A stretch of 33,904 bases of DNA from RGIG8785 sp045655245 (lineage in GTDB: Bacteria > Bacillota > Clostridia > RGIG8785). Shown here one piece after another: positions 21,892 to 30,432 of the stretch. The position numbers and the translations under genes are program-made. The notes below the pieces were generated by a model. That model was not told the origin of the DNA and made no database searches. It saw only the letters and a list, made by a program, of their open reading frames with translations. Location of the stretch: assembly GCA_045655245.1 (NCBI GenBank), contig JAZOOX010000046.1, positions 1 through 33,904 on the forward strand. The letters are read 5' to 3'. How positions within the stretch are numbered: position 1 is the stretch's first letter; every line of letters begins with the position of its first letter.

Positions 21892-23304
21892 ATGAAGAAA
21901 CAGCTTACGGCTTTACTGCTGGTGCTTTTGCTTTTGTGTAATTTTTCCGTCTTTGCTACCGAAGAAGGGGAACTTGCGGCTGACAAGTTCGAGTATGTGG
22001 TGGATCTGACGGGACTCTTATATTACGAAGAGCCTGAGTTCGAGTCCCTCTTTTTTGATACTTTGCAGACTTACCTGGAAGAGAACCCCGATGAACTGGG
22101 CAAGGTATTGTCCATTATGTTGGGGAAACTGGACGAAAACAGCGATTATTTAAACGAGAGCCAAAGCGCCCAGATGGACATCCTGCAATCGGGTGAGATT
22201 TACGGCATCGGTATTACGGTTGGGGAAAAGGGCAAAGGCCTTTTGGTGCAATCCACCCTGCCCGACGGTCCTGCCGAGCGTGCCGGAATCCGTGCAGGGG
22301 ATATGATTATGACCATTGACGGGGAGTCGGTTCTGCCGTTGGATCAGGCGGGGTGTATTGCTCTTATCCGTGGCGAGCTGGGGACGGAGGTTACGGTGGA
22401 GATTCAGCGCGGCAACGACCCCGAGCTGTTGTCTTTTACTTTGATTCGTGCCCCCGTACATCCTACCGAAGTCAGTTCCGGTATGGCAGACGATAAAATC
22501 GGATATGTCCGCATTTACTCCTTTACTACGGGAGTTGCCGCCGATGTAGCAGCACAGGTAGCGGAATTAAAAGAAAAAGGTGCGGAAAAACTGATCATCG
22601 ACCTGCGAGACAACTTGGGCGGCGTTGCCACCGAGGCGATCGCACTTGCCAACGCCTTTTTGCCCAAGGATGCCGTGATCATGACCGAGACCTATCGGGA
22701 CCCCGAATTGACCACCGTATACCGAGCGGATGGTACAGGAGAGGTTTGGCCGATGGTGGTGTTAGTGAACGAAAACACCGCTTCGGCATCCGAGATCCTT
22801 TGCGGTGCGTTAAAAGAAAATAAAGTTGCTACCGTTATCGGCCGCAGAACGTATGGCAAAGCCAGTATGCAGGTGCGGTTTATGCTCAGCAAAACCGAGT
22901 CGGTTAAGATTACGGTGGGGCACTATCTGATTCCGGGGGACATCAACATCCACGGCATCGGGATTGACCCCGACGAAAGCATTCGTAACCGCACCCGCAA
23001 GGTGGATATGGAAACGGATTTTCCCGCGTTGTCGATTACCCGCCGCCTGTATGTGGGCGACGAGGGTGAAGATGTACGAGTTGTCGAGGAATATTTAAAA
23101 GCAATGGGTTACGGCACCGGGGAGGTAGACGGCGTATTCGATACCTTTACCGAGCAGGCAGTCTGGTGTTTCCAGCGGGAACACGACCTGTTCCCCTACG
23201 GCGTGGCAGACTTTACCACCCAGTTAAACCTTTGCTCCGAATTGGAAAAGTTCGAGATTTTGGAAGACCGCCAGTTTAATCGTGCGGTTGAAATCTTACA
23301 ATAA
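21892..23304 (+). CDS. S41 family carboxy-terminal processing peptidase with PDZ and peptidoglycan-binding domains
   Basis: The product is 470 aa with a signal peptide (KKQLTALLLVLLLLCNFSVFA). A PDZ domain spans about 95-185 (GIGITVGEKGKGLLVQSTL, then GPAERAGIRAGDMIMTIDG). The S41 protease follows, with LIIDLRDNLGG, the serine motif TASASEIL (S298/S300) and the general-base lysine in RTYGKASMQ near 323. A C-terminal PG_binding_1 domain lies at about 385-450 (GDEGEDVRVVEEYLKAMGY). It is a secreted CtpA/CtpB-like protease held at the cell wall; CtpB of Bacillus acts in spore signalling, but the target here is unknown. It starts 14 bp after argS. Confidence 0.93.
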   Translation: MKKQLTALLLVLLLLCNFSVFATEEGELAADKFEYVVDLTGLLYYEEPEFESLFFDTLQTYLEENPDELGKVLSIMLGKLDENSDYLNESQSAQMDILQSGEIYGIGITVGEKGKGLLVQSTLPDGPAERAGIRAGDMIMTIDGESVLPLDQAGCIALIRGELGTEVTVEIQRGNDPELLSFTLIRAPVHPTEVSSGMADDKIGYVRIYSFTTGVAADVAAQVAELKEKGAEKLIIDLRDNLGGVATEAIALANAFLPKDAVIMTETYRDPELTTVYRADGTGEVWPMVVLVNENTASASEILCGALKENKVATVIGRRTYGKASMQVRFMLSKTESVKITVGHYLIPGDINIHGIGIDPDESIRNRTRKVDMETDFPALSITRRLYVGDEGEDVRVVEEYLKAMGYGTGEVDGVFDTFTEQAVWCFQREHDLFPYGVADFTTQLNLCSELEKFEILEDRQFNRAVEILQ

Positions 23305-23309
23305 AAGTC

Positions 23310-23336
23310 GGTCTCCCGTCCATAGGCGGGAGAACC
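23310..23336 (+). other. Intergenic hairpin between the S41 peptidase and pseudouridine synthase genes
   Basis: GGTCTCCCG and CGGGAGAACC pair nearly fully around an 8-nt loop. The following bases are only TTTATAGG, so this is more likely a partial attenuator or mRNA-stability element than a full terminator. Confidence 0.5.
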
Positions 23337-23351
23337 TTTATAGGTGAAAAT

Positions 23352-24059
23352 ATGAAACGCTTGGACCAGTTCTTGGCAAACCACGGCTGTGGCAGTCGTA
23401 CCGCAGTAAAAGCAACGATCCGCCGCGGCAGAGTGGAGGTCAACGGCGTGACAGTTACCGCCGCTGATACCCACATCGACCCCGAAAAGGACACCGTTTT
23501 ATGGAACGGTAAACCGATTTTGAACCGCCCCTATGTGTATTTGATGCTTCATAAGCCGAAAGGCGTGGTCAGCGCTACCGAAGACCGTCGCTATCCCACG
23601 GTACTATCTTTGGTGCCCGAGGAATTTGCGCACTACGACCTCTTTCCGGCAGGACGGTTGGACAAGGACACTACAGGGTTTGTTTTATTGACCAACGACG
23701 GGGATTTTGCTCATCGGATCCTGTCCCCCAAGCATCATGTGGATAAGATTTATCGGGCAGAACTTACCGATCCGATCCCAAGACTTACGGCGGAAAAATT
23801 TGCCCAAGGGTTGGTGCTGAAAGACGGGACCAAGACGCTTCCTGCACAACTAGATGTTGTGGATGATTTTCACGCCGTTATCACCCTACGCGAAGGAAAG
23901 TACCATCAAATCAAGCGGATGTTTGCCGCTTGTGGCACAACGGTGAAAGAACTGCACCGCTCTGCCATTGGCGGGGTTTTTCTGGACACCGACCTGGCAG
24001 AAGGAGATTGTCGGCCGCTGTCCGAGCAGGAACTTCAGACCCTGCTTTCCAAGGTTTAA
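23352..24059 (+). CDS. RsuA/RluB-family rRNA pseudouridine synthase
   Basis: The product is 235 aa. An S4 RNA-binding domain (about 1-60, RLDQFLANHGCGSR) is followed by the catalytic domain with GRLDKDTTG and catalytic D104, and KYHQIKRMFAACG near the C-terminus. The enzyme isomerises a uridine in ribosomal RNA. The short length and the 'KGVVSATEDRRYPTV' segment favour RsuA (16S) over the 23S enzymes. AGGTG lies before the ATG. It probably belongs to the same transcript as the genes upstream, though a hairpin stands in the 47-bp gap. Confidence 0.92.
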   Translation: MKRLDQFLANHGCGSRTAVKATIRRGRVEVNGVTVTAADTHIDPEKDTVLWNGKPILNRPYVYLMLHKPKGVVSATEDRRYPTVLSLVPEEFAHYDLFPAGRLDKDTTGFVLLTNDGDFAHRILSPKHHVDKIYRAELTDPIPRLTAEKFAQGLVLKDGTKTLPAQLDVVDDFHAVITLREGKYHQIKRMFAACGTTVKELHRSAIGGVFLDTDLAEGDCRPLSEQELQTLLSKV

Positions 24060-24097
24060 ATAAACACACTATATATAGGAAGAAACAGGTGACTAAA

Positions 24098-24547
24098 ATG
24101 TTTTTTAATTTTTTGTCGTGTTTGGCAATCCATATTGGTCTGGCAGGTTGCGGGTTTATCGTCTTTATCGTGGCAGGGACACAATCCCTTCCCGACTGGA
24201 CACGCATCGCCATCATCGCATTGGGGACCCTTTTGGTTTTATTGCTTTATTTTGTAACGGGAATCACCTTTGAAAAAGGGGAAAAACAATGGCAAAAAGA
24301 GGTTTCTGCGTGGGGGCTTTCCGTCCTGCTTTTGGTACTGAGTATCCTGTCTCAGCTTTGCGGATGGACGGCGTTGAATGACGGGTTGTTTTTAAACGCT
24401 CCCTTTCTGCCCCTTTGGTTGATTTTTGATCTTTTTAAGATTTCGATTCCCGTTTCTGCACTGATTTTTTCGGTCCTTCCGTCAATTTTTATTTGGTTGG
24501 GGGTAAAAGCGCAGAAAACCGCATTGTATCGGTGGTTCCGCCGCTGA
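24098..24547 (+). CDS. Small integral membrane protein of unknown function
   Basis: The product is 149 aa with about four hydrophobic helices (near 7-27, 34-53, 68-88 and 107-130). The ATG at 24098 has AGGTGA 5 bp upstream; the longer open frame overlaps the preceding gene. I do not recognise a family. It is the last gene of the run that begins with yifB, 38 bp after the pseudouridine synthase. No clear terminator follows; the next promoter begins 50 bp downstream. Confidence 0.75.
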   Translation: MFFNFLSCLAIHIGLAGCGFIVFIVAGTQSLPDWTRIAIIALGTLLVLLLYFVTGITFEKGEKQWQKEVSAWGLSVLLLVLSILSQLCGWTALNDGLFLNAPFLPLWLIFDLFKISIPVSALIFSVLPSIFIWLGVKAQKTALYRWFRR

Positions 24548-24596
24548 ATTTGCAACAGAACTTTGACGAATTTGTTACAAAAGTTTTAAAAAATGC

Positions 24597-24625
24597 TTGA
24601 CAAACCAAAAAAACCTTGCTATAAT
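24597..24625 (+). promoter_or_regulatory. Promoter of the G5/3D protein gene
   Basis: Consensus TTGACA (24597-24602), a 17-bp spacer and TATAAT (24620-24625) make this the strongest-looking promoter in the window. It gives a leader of about 90 nt. Confidence 0.88.
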
Positions 24626-24631
24626 TGCAAA

Positions 24632-24713
24632 CGCTCCCACCCGGAGCCTGCAAAAGTCCTGCATAGTTTTGCCAAATGGGGCGTAAAATAGGACAGAGCG
24701 GAATTATAGGAGG
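24632..24713 (+). promoter_or_regulatory. Structured 5' leader of the G5/3D protein gene
   Basis: Three possible stems are visible: GCTCC/GGAGC (24633-24647), GCAAAA/TTTTGC (24650-24672), and GTCCT/AGGAC (24656-24694), which would compete with or cross the second. A leader RNA with alternative folds is possible. I do not recognise a riboswitch class; the conserved blocks of the c-di-AMP (ydaO) and c-di-GMP switches are absent. Confidence 0.35.
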
Positions 24714-24721
24714 TTATGAAA

Positions 24722-25789
24722 ATGCATATGAAAGACGCGAACGGGAAGTTTGTTCGGCCGTCGATCCGAAGCGTTCTCATGATATCGTTTGTTTTGCTGG
24801 CCATCATTGCAACATCGGTTGGAAGCTATGTTGCAGGCCTTTGTCGGATCGCGGCGACCAAAACGGTTACGCTGCAAGTAGACGGAACGACCCAAACGGT
24901 CGAAACCATTGCCATTGATGTTGCTCGGTTCTTAGACCAGCAAGAGGTTGTTTTAGGCAGTTTTGATGCTGTCGAACCCGCGCTCGAGGAAGCTCTTTTC
25001 AACGGTGCTACCGTTACGGTTACCCGTGCGGTACCGTTTAACCTGATCATCGGCGGAGTAGCTGAGACGGCTTATTCTGCAGATAAAACCGTTGCTGATT
25101 TTCTGGCTGCCCGCCAGATTGCAATCGGCGAGTATGACGAAGTAACTCCCGCAACGACCGAGGCGATGGCCGAAGATATGACTTTGGTTATTGACCGCAT
25201 TGTCAAGGATACGGTTACCGAAACGATTGTTGTTCCCAGCCCCGAAGAACGCCGTGCCAATGCCACAATGCAGCGCGGTACCACCAAGGTTGTTTCTCAG
25301 GGCAAAGAGGGTTCTGCTGAAGTAACGTTGGAACGCACCTTCCGCAACGGTGTGGAGGAAAGCAGCACCGAGATTGCCCGGAGGGTTATCACCGAGGCAA
25401 CCCCCACGGTGATTGAGTATGGTACCTATGCTGTCATCAACACTTCCCGCGGGGAACTGCGGTACAGCAAGGTGTTGGATATCACCTGTACGGCTTATGA
25501 CTTGGGTTACGCAAGTTGCGGTAAAAACCCCGGCGACCGCGGTTATGGCATTACTGCTTCGGGGATGCCTGCACAGCGCGGGGTGGTTTCGGTAGACCCC
25601 CGTGTCATTCCTTTGGGCACCCGCCTTTATATCGAGGCGGCTGACGGAAAGTCCTGGTCCTACGGTTATGCTGTAGCGGGGGACACCGGCGGCAACATCA
25701 AAGGGAATCGGATGGACCTCTTTATGGATACCTATTACGAAGCCATCCAGTTTGGCCGTCGTGCGGCAAAAGTGTATATTTTAGAGTAA
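24722..25789 (+). CDS. YabE-like cell wall protein with DUF348, G5 and 3D domains
   Basis: The product is 355 aa. I chose the ATG at 24722, 8 bp after AGGAGG; neighbouring ATGs are 2 and 14 bp away from it. One membrane helix (about 17-40) anchors the protein. Two DUF348-type repeats follow (VTLQVDGTTQTVET and FNLIIGGVAETAYSA), then a G5 domain (about 180-245), then a C-terminal 3D domain (about 255-355) with TCTAYDLG, GDTGGNIKG and the DLFMDTYYEA segment carrying the conserved aspartates. 3D domains form a lytic-transglycosylase-like barrel in Rpf/YabE-type peptidoglycan hydrolases. A role in cell wall turnover or spore outgrowth is inferred. YabE-like genes often lie near rsmA in Firmicutes, as here. 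Confidence 0.92.
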   Translation: MHMKDANGKFVRPSIRSVLMISFVLLAIIATSVGSYVAGLCRIAATKTVTLQVDGTTQTVETIAIDVARFLDQQEVVLGSFDAVEPALEEALFNGATVTVTRAVPFNLIIGGVAETAYSADKTVADFLAARQIAIGEYDEVTPATTEAMAEDMTLVIDRIVKDTVTETIVVPSPEERRANATMQRGTTKVVSQGKEGSAEVTLERTFRNGVEESSTEIARRVITEATPTVIEYGTYAVINTSRGELRYSKVLDITCTAYDLGYASCGKNPGDRGYGITASGMPAQRGVVSVDPRVIPLGTRLYIEAADGKSWSYGYAVAGDTGGNIKGNRMDLFMDTYYEAIQFGRRAAKVYILE

Positions 25790-25792
25790 TCT

Positions 25793-25819
25793 AAGGGCGG
25801 AGTTTTCCGCCCTTTTTTC
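25793..25819 (+). terminator. Terminator after the G5/3D protein gene
   Basis: AAGGGCGG and CCGCCCTT form a perfect stem around AGTTTT, followed by a T-tract. rsmA starts 14 bp later, so it may rely on read-through or on an unseen promoter. Confidence 0.85.
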
Positions 25820-25832
25820 TACGGAGGAGAAG

Positions 25833-26684
25833 ATGGTTCAGTTAGCAAGTAAACAAGGCGTTTTGGATGTGATGAAGCGGTATGGGTTCACCTTCCGTAA
25901 ACGCTACGGTCAAAACTTTTTAATTGACGAGGATGCAGTCAACGTCATTTTGGATGCCGCCGCACTGGACAAGGACACTGCCGTGATCGAGATCGGTCCC
26001 GGTTTTGGTACTATGACCGGATATCTGGCACAACGGGCTGGTGCCGTCACCGCCATCGAACTGGACGACGCCCTGATTCCCATTTTAGGGGACCTGTTGG
26101 GCGGGTTTGACAACGTTCGCATTGTCCATGGCGACGCACTGAAAGTGGACCTGAAAGAAATCATTCGTGAAATGAACCTGCCGAAAGTATCGGTGGTAGC
26201 CAACCTGCCCTACTATATCACCACCCCGATCTTAATGGCGCTTTTGACTGCGGGAGTGCCCTTTGATAAGATCACCGTCATGGTGCAGAAAGAAGTGGCA
26301 GAGCGGATGTCTGCCCCTGCGGGCGGACGGGAGCGGGGGGCGATCAGCGTAGCAGTCCAGTATTACACCCAGCCGCAGATTTGCGGTATCGTTCCTGCGG
26401 ACCGCTTCTTCCCGGCACCCCAGGTAGACTCGGCGGTTCTTTGCCTGACCCGCCGTGAACGGCCCCCTGTGGAGGTAGATGAAAAACGGTTTTTCAATGT
26501 GGTCAAAGCGGCGTTCTCCCAACGTCGTAAGGTGCTGACCAATACCTTGTTAAGCGGCGGACTCTTTACCTGCACCAAAGACGAACTGGCGCAAAAACTG
26601 ACCGCTGTCGGTATCCCTCCCACAGCGCGGGCGGAGACACTGACTTTACAGGATTTTGCGGCGATTTCCAACGAAATTTTTTGA
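25833..26684 (+). CDS. rsmA: 16S rRNA dimethyladenosine transferase (RsmA/KsgA)
   Basis: The product is 283 aa. It dimethylates two adjacent adenines near the 3' end of 16S rRNA during 30S assembly. The S-adenosylmethionine site is visible as IEIGPGFGTMTGYLA (about 51-65), preceded by the family's GQNFLID near 26-32. The catalytic NLPYYITTPI motif lies near 124-133. FSQRRKVLTNTL occurs in the C-terminal domain. GGAGGAG stands before the ATG. Length is normal. The gene follows the YabE-like gene as in many Firmicutes. Confidence 0.96.
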   Translation: MVQLASKQGVLDVMKRYGFTFRKRYGQNFLIDEDAVNVILDAAALDKDTAVIEIGPGFGTMTGYLAQRAGAVTAIELDDALIPILGDLLGGFDNVRIVHGDALKVDLKEIIREMNLPKVSVVANLPYYITTPILMALLTAGVPFDKITVMVQKEVAERMSAPAGGRERGAISVAVQYYTQPQICGIVPADRFFPAPQVDSAVLCLTRRERPPVEVDEKRFFNVVKAAFSQRRKVLTNTLLSGGLFTCTKDELAQKLTAVGIPPTARAETLTLQDFAAISNEIF

Positions 26685-26737
26685 TTGTAAAAATTCTAAC
26701 AATTTCTGAAAAAAGTATTCCCTTTTGGGGAAAACTA

Positions 26738-26746
26738 TGGTATAAT
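26738..26746 (+). promoter_or_regulatory. Extended -10 promoter of the PEP carboxykinase gene
   Basis: TGG followed by TATAAT (26741-26746) gives an extended -10 element. The expected -35 position holds only TTCCCT, so the extended element probably carries recognition. Confidence 0.62.
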
Positions 26747-26778
26747 CATTCCAAATGTAGTTGAAAGGAGCAAAACTT

Positions 26779-28554
26779 ATGACCACCAATAAAGCAGTAA
26801 ATCAATGGCTGGAAGAAATGATTGCGATGACCAAGCCTGCAAAGGTGCTTTGGATTGACGGCAGCGAGGAGCAGTTAGAAGCCCTCCGCGCCGAGGCTGT
26901 TTCTACCGGCGAGATGATCAAGCTGAACGAAGAAAAACTGCCCGGCTGTTACTACCACAGAACGGCAGAACACGACGTTGCTCGTGTTGAGGACAGAACC
27001 TTTATCTGTACTCCTACCAAGGAAGAGGCCGGCCCCATCAACAACTGGATGGATCCCGCTGAAATGTATGAAAAGCTGAGAAAGCTCTACACCGGTTCCA
27101 TGATGGGCAGAACCATGTATGTGATTCCCTACTCCATGGGTCCTGTGGGTTCCCCCTTCTCCAAAATCGGTATTGAGCTGACTGACAGTATCTATGTTGT
27201 CCTGAATATGGCGATCATGACCCGCATCGGCACTTCCGTTATGGAAGCGCTGGGTGACAGTGACGATTTCGTTAAGTGTCTCCATGCCAAAAAGGACGTT
27301 AACCCCGACGACCGTTATATCGTACAATTCCCCCAGGATAAGACCATCTGGTCCATCAACTCCGCTTACGGCGGTAACGTTTTGCTGGGCAAAAAGTGCT
27401 TTGCCCTGCGTATCGCTTCTTACCTGGGTATGCAGGAAGGCTGGATGGCAGAGCATATGCTGATTTTAGGTCTGGAGAATCCCAAGGGCGAAGTCAAGTA
27501 CATTGCCGCAGCATTCCCCAGTGCCTGCGGTAAGACCAACCTGGCAATGCTGATTCCTCCGGAATATCTGCAGGAAAAAGGTTACAAGGTATGGACCGTC
27601 GGTGACGATATCGCTTGGCTCCGCATCGGTAAGGATGGCAGACTCTACGCCATCAACCCCGAAGCAGGCTTCTTCGGCGTTGCCCCCGGTACCAGCGAAA
27701 AGACCAACTTCAATGCTTTGGCAGCAACCAAGAAGAACACCATCTTCACCAACGTTGCCATTAATAACGACGACAACACCGTTTGGTGGGAAGGCATGGA
27801 CAAGAATCCTCCCGAAAATGCAACTGAATGGAAGGGTGCAAAGGTCAACGGCAAGGAATACGTTGCAGAAGGCAATAAGCTGGCTCACCCCAACTCCCGC
27901 TTTACTGCTCCTGCCGTAAACTGCCCCTGCATCTCGTCTGAGTTCGAGAATCCCGAAGGCGTTCCGATCTCTGCGATCGTATTCGGCGGCCGTCGCGCGA
28001 AGTGCGCTCCCTTGGTTTACCAGTCGAGAGACTGGCAGCACGGTACCTTCGTCGGTGCAACCATGGCATCCGAGACCACTGCAGCCGCAACCGGCGCAGT
28101 CGGCGTTGTCCGTCGCGATCCTATGGCAATGAAGCCCTTCGTTGGTTACAATATGGCCGACTATTTCGCTCATTGGTTGGAAATGGGTGAGAAGCTGGGC
28201 GACAAGGCTCCTGAAATCTTCCATGTTAACTGGTTCCGCAAGGACGATAACGATGAATTCATGTGGCCCGGTTTTGGCGACAATATGCGTGTTCTGATGT
28301 GGATTTTAGACCGTTGCGAAGGCAAGGTCGGCGCCGCAGAAACCGCTATTGGTTATGTTCCCGAACCCAAGGATTTAGACCTGACCGGTTTGGATATCTC
28401 TGCCGAAGGACTGGAAGAACTGCTGAAGGTCGACAAGGCGATTTGGGCAGAAGAAGTCGAAGGCCAGAAGGAATACTTCGCACAGTTCGGCGACCGTCTC
28501 CCCAAAGCAATTGCCGAGGAACTGGCAAAACTGGAAGCCAACATTAAGGCGTAA
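26779..28554 (+). CDS. pckG: Phosphoenolpyruvate carboxykinase, GTP type
   Basis: The product is 591 aa. It interconverts oxaloacetate and phosphoenolpyruvate with GTP/GDP, in gluconeogenesis or, in anaerobes, CO2 fixation toward oxaloacetate. The P-loop FPSACGKTN carries the reactive cysteine at about 250 that marks the GTP class. VGDDIAWLR, FVGATMASETTAA and NWFRKDDNDEFMWPGFGDNMR are further GTP-class motifs. The ATG at 26779 has AAAGGAG 8 bp upstream. Codon use looks biased in the way of highly expressed genes (CTG, GGT and AAG are common). Many Firmicutes instead use the unrelated-sequence ATP type. Confidence 0.95.
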   Translation: MTTNKAVNQWLEEMIAMTKPAKVLWIDGSEEQLEALRAEAVSTGEMIKLNEEKLPGCYYHRTAEHDVARVEDRTFICTPTKEEAGPINNWMDPAEMYEKLRKLYTGSMMGRTMYVIPYSMGPVGSPFSKIGIELTDSIYVVLNMAIMTRIGTSVMEALGDSDDFVKCLHAKKDVNPDDRYIVQFPQDKTIWSINSAYGGNVLLGKKCFALRIASYLGMQEGWMAEHMLILGLENPKGEVKYIAAAFPSACGKTNLAMLIPPEYLQEKGYKVWTVGDDIAWLRIGKDGRLYAINPEAGFFGVAPGTSEKTNFNALAATKKNTIFTNVAINNDDNTVWWEGMDKNPPENATEWKGAKVNGKEYVAEGNKLAHPNSRFTAPAVNCPCISSEFENPEGVPISAIVFGGRRAKCAPLVYQSRDWQHGTFVGATMASETTAAATGAVGVVRRDPMAMKPFVGYNMADYFAHWLEMGEKLGDKAPEIFHVNWFRKDDNDEFMWPGFGDNMRVLMWILDRCEGKVGAAETAIGYVPEPKDLDLTGLDISAEGLEELLKVDKAIWAEEVEGQKEYFAQFGDRLPKAIAEELAKLEANIKA

Positions 28555-28560
28555 TTTCTT

Positions 28561-28594
28561 ACAGCCGAGGGCACTTTCCCCTCGGCTGTTTTTA
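28561..28594 (+). terminator. Terminator after pckG
   Basis: ACAGCCGAGGG and CCCTCGGCTGT form an 11-bp stem around CACTTTC, followed by TTTTT. Confidence 0.92.
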
Positions 28595-28655
28595 TTTCGT
28601 TCATATTTTGTGTACTTTTCACAAAAAGAAAATCAAAAGATTGGTTGATTGACCA

Positions 28656-28684
28656 TTGCTTTGCGGAAAAATGTATGTTAGAAT
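28656..28684 (+). promoter_or_regulatory. Promoter of the sugar ABC ATPase gene
   Basis: TTGCTT (28656-28661), a 17-bp spacer and TAGAAT (28679-28684) lie about 30 bp before the start codon. Confidence 0.65.
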
Positions 28685-28716
28685 TGAGATAATCAATAAA
28701 TGCGGAGGTAGAGAAG

Positions 28717-29832
28717 ATGGCAAGTTTAAAACTTAAAAACATCTACAAACGGTACCCGGGTAACAAAAATTTCTCGGTTATCGACTTCAATTTGGATATT
28801 GCGCATCAGGAGTTTATCATTATGGTAGGCCCTTCCGGTTGCGGTAAGTCCACGACTTTGCGTATGATTGCAGGTTTGGAAGAGATTTCTTCCGGTGAGT
28901 TGTACATTGGCGACAAACTGGTCAATGACGTTGCTCCGAAAGATCGCGACATCGCAATGGTATTCCAGAACTATGCTCTGTATCCCCATATGAGCGTATT
29001 CGAAAACATGGCATTCGGTCTGAAATTGCGTAAGACCCCCAAGGATGAAATCAAACGCCGCGTAGAAGAGGCTGCTGAAATCCTGGGTATCACCGAATAC
29101 CTGGATCGTAAGCCGAAGGCTCTGTCCGGTGGTCAGCGTCAGCGTGTAGCCCTGGGCCGTGCTATTGTCCGTGAACCGAAAGTATTCTTGATGGACGAAC
29201 CGCTGTCCAACTTGGACGCTAAGCTCCGTGCACAGATGCGTACCGAGATCAGCAAGATCCATCAGCGCTTAAAGACCACCTTCATTTACGTTACCCACGA
29301 CCAGATGGAAGCTATGACCATGGGTACCCGTATCGTTGTTATGAAAGATGGTCTGATTCAGCAGGTTGATGCTCCTCAGGTTCTGTACGATCGTCCTTGC
29401 AACGTATTTGTTGCAGGTTTCATCGGTAGCCCCCAGATGAACTTTGCTACCGCTCTGCTGACCAAGGAAGCAGACGGTGTTTATCTGACCTTAGGCAAGC
29501 ATAAAATCAAATTGCCCGAAGGCAAGGCTTCCCGCCCCGAATTGGAACCCTATTTTGGCAAAGAAGTTATTATGGGTCTCCGTCCCGAGCATATCCACGA
29601 TGACGAAGTACACCTGTCCACCATGTCCGACAGCGTTGTAGATGCATACGTTGAAGTTACCGAAAAAATGGGTGCTGAAACTTATCTGTATCTGGCCATC
29701 GAGGGTGCTTCCTTTATCGCTCGCGTTAACTCCCGTTCTACTGCAAATGCAGGTGACACCATCAACCTGGCATTTGACCTGAACCGTGTTCACCTGTTCG
29801 ATAAGGACACCGAGAACACCATTATTAACTAA
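28717..29832 (+). CDS. MalK/MsmK/UgpC-type ABC transporter ATP-binding protein
   Basis: The product is 371 aa. Walker A is GPSGCGKST (38-46). The signature LSGGQRQRVALGRA is followed by Walker B FLMDEPLSNLDAKLR, and an H-loop lies in YVTHDQMEAM. The C-terminal third is the TOBE/MalK regulatory region (for example GLRPEHIHDDE). This subfamily powers import of oligosaccharides or glycerol phosphate. No permease or binding protein gene is next to it, and it has its own promoter and terminator, so it probably serves several sugar importers encoded elsewhere, as MsmK does in streptococci. Codon use is like that of a highly expressed gene. Confidence 0.95.
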   Translation: MASLKLKNIYKRYPGNKNFSVIDFNLDIAHQEFIIMVGPSGCGKSTTLRMIAGLEEISSGELYIGDKLVNDVAPKDRDIAMVFQNYALYPHMSVFENMAFGLKLRKTPKDEIKRRVEEAAEILGITEYLDRKPKALSGGQRQRVALGRAIVREPKVFLMDEPLSNLDAKLRAQMRTEISKIHQRLKTTFIYVTHDQMEAMTMGTRIVVMKDGLIQQVDAPQVLYDRPCNVFVAGFIGSPQMNFATALLTKEADGVYLTLGKHKIKLPEGKASRPELEPYFGKEVIMGLRPEHIHDDEVHLSTMSDSVVDAYVEVTEKMGAETYLYLAIEGASFIARVNSRSTANAGDTINLAFDLNRVHLFDKDTENTIIN

Positions 29833-29854
29833 TCGGTTTCAACTAAACACAACG

Positions 29855-29890
29855 GAATGTCGAAACAGAATCTGTTTCGACATTCTTTTT
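29855..29890 (+). terminator. Terminator after the sugar ABC ATPase gene
   Basis: A 14-bp stem (GAATGTCGAAACAG with CTGTTTCGACATTC) has a 3-nt loop and is followed by TTTTT. Confidence 0.92.
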
Positions 29891-29984
29891 CTAACACGGT
29901 TTGGTTAGGAAAGAACCCCTTATTTCGGATTTTGGCGTTGGCGATTTTAATTGTTGCCCAAAAACCTGTTGATTGGAGACCGAT

Positions 29985-30359
29985 ATGAAAAAAGACATCT
30001 TAAAAGACGACCGTTTTGCATTGGAGACTACGGATATTACGGTTGAATCCACCGACCCCGTTCGTTGCACCCTGGTTGTGAAAGATAAGCACAAAAACGC
30101 CCGTGACGCGGTAATGGGCGGTGCGATCTATACTTTAGCGGATTACGCTTTCAGCGTTTTCGCCAACAGCCGCGGTATCGATACCGTGACCCTAAACGGA
30201 CAGATCGATTACCTTCGTCCTTCGGGCGAGGGGAAACTGACCGCAACGGTTATTCCTGTCAAAGACGGGCGTACCGCCTGTGTTTCCCGCGTGCTGATCA
30301 CCGATGACCGCGACCGGGAGATCGCTCAAGCCACCTTTACCGGGATCCACTTGTCATGA
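29985..30359 (+). CDS. PaaI-like hotdog-fold thioesterase
   Basis: The product is 124 aa. The hotdog core has the helix segment MGGAIYTLADYAFSVF (44-59) and the strand pattern VTLNGQIDYLRP, as in PaaI/acyl-CoA thioesterases. The usual HGG motif is MGG here, a variant also seen in the family, and D53 is kept as the likely catalytic acid. Acyl-CoA hydrolysis is the expected reaction; the substrate is unknown. I chose the ATG at 29985, with TTGGAGA upstream, over a TTG four codons earlier. It is a single gene without an obvious promoter in the 95 bp after the preceding terminator. Confidence 0.85.
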   Translation: MKKDILKDDRFALETTDITVESTDPVRCTLVVKDKHKNARDAVMGGAIYTLADYAFSVFANSRGIDTVTLNGQIDYLRPSGEGKLTATVIPVKDGRTACVSRVLITDDRDREIAQATFTGIHLS

Positions 30360-30373
30360 TTTTAAAAAAAGCC

Positions 30374-30402
30374 TTGCTTTTTTTCGAAAAGGGTGTTATA
30401 AT
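30374..30402 (+). promoter_or_regulatory. secG promoter
   Basis: TTGCTT (30374-30379), a 17-bp spacer and TATAAT (30397-30402). Confidence 0.8.
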
Positions 30403-30432
30403 AATTAAGCAATTTCTTGGAGGTGTAAATAC

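Noticed and set aside
24626..24721. c-di-AMP (ydaO-type) riboswitch before the G5/3D gene
   Set aside because: The leader is too short and lacks the conserved blocks of that class, although such genes are known targets in some bacteria.
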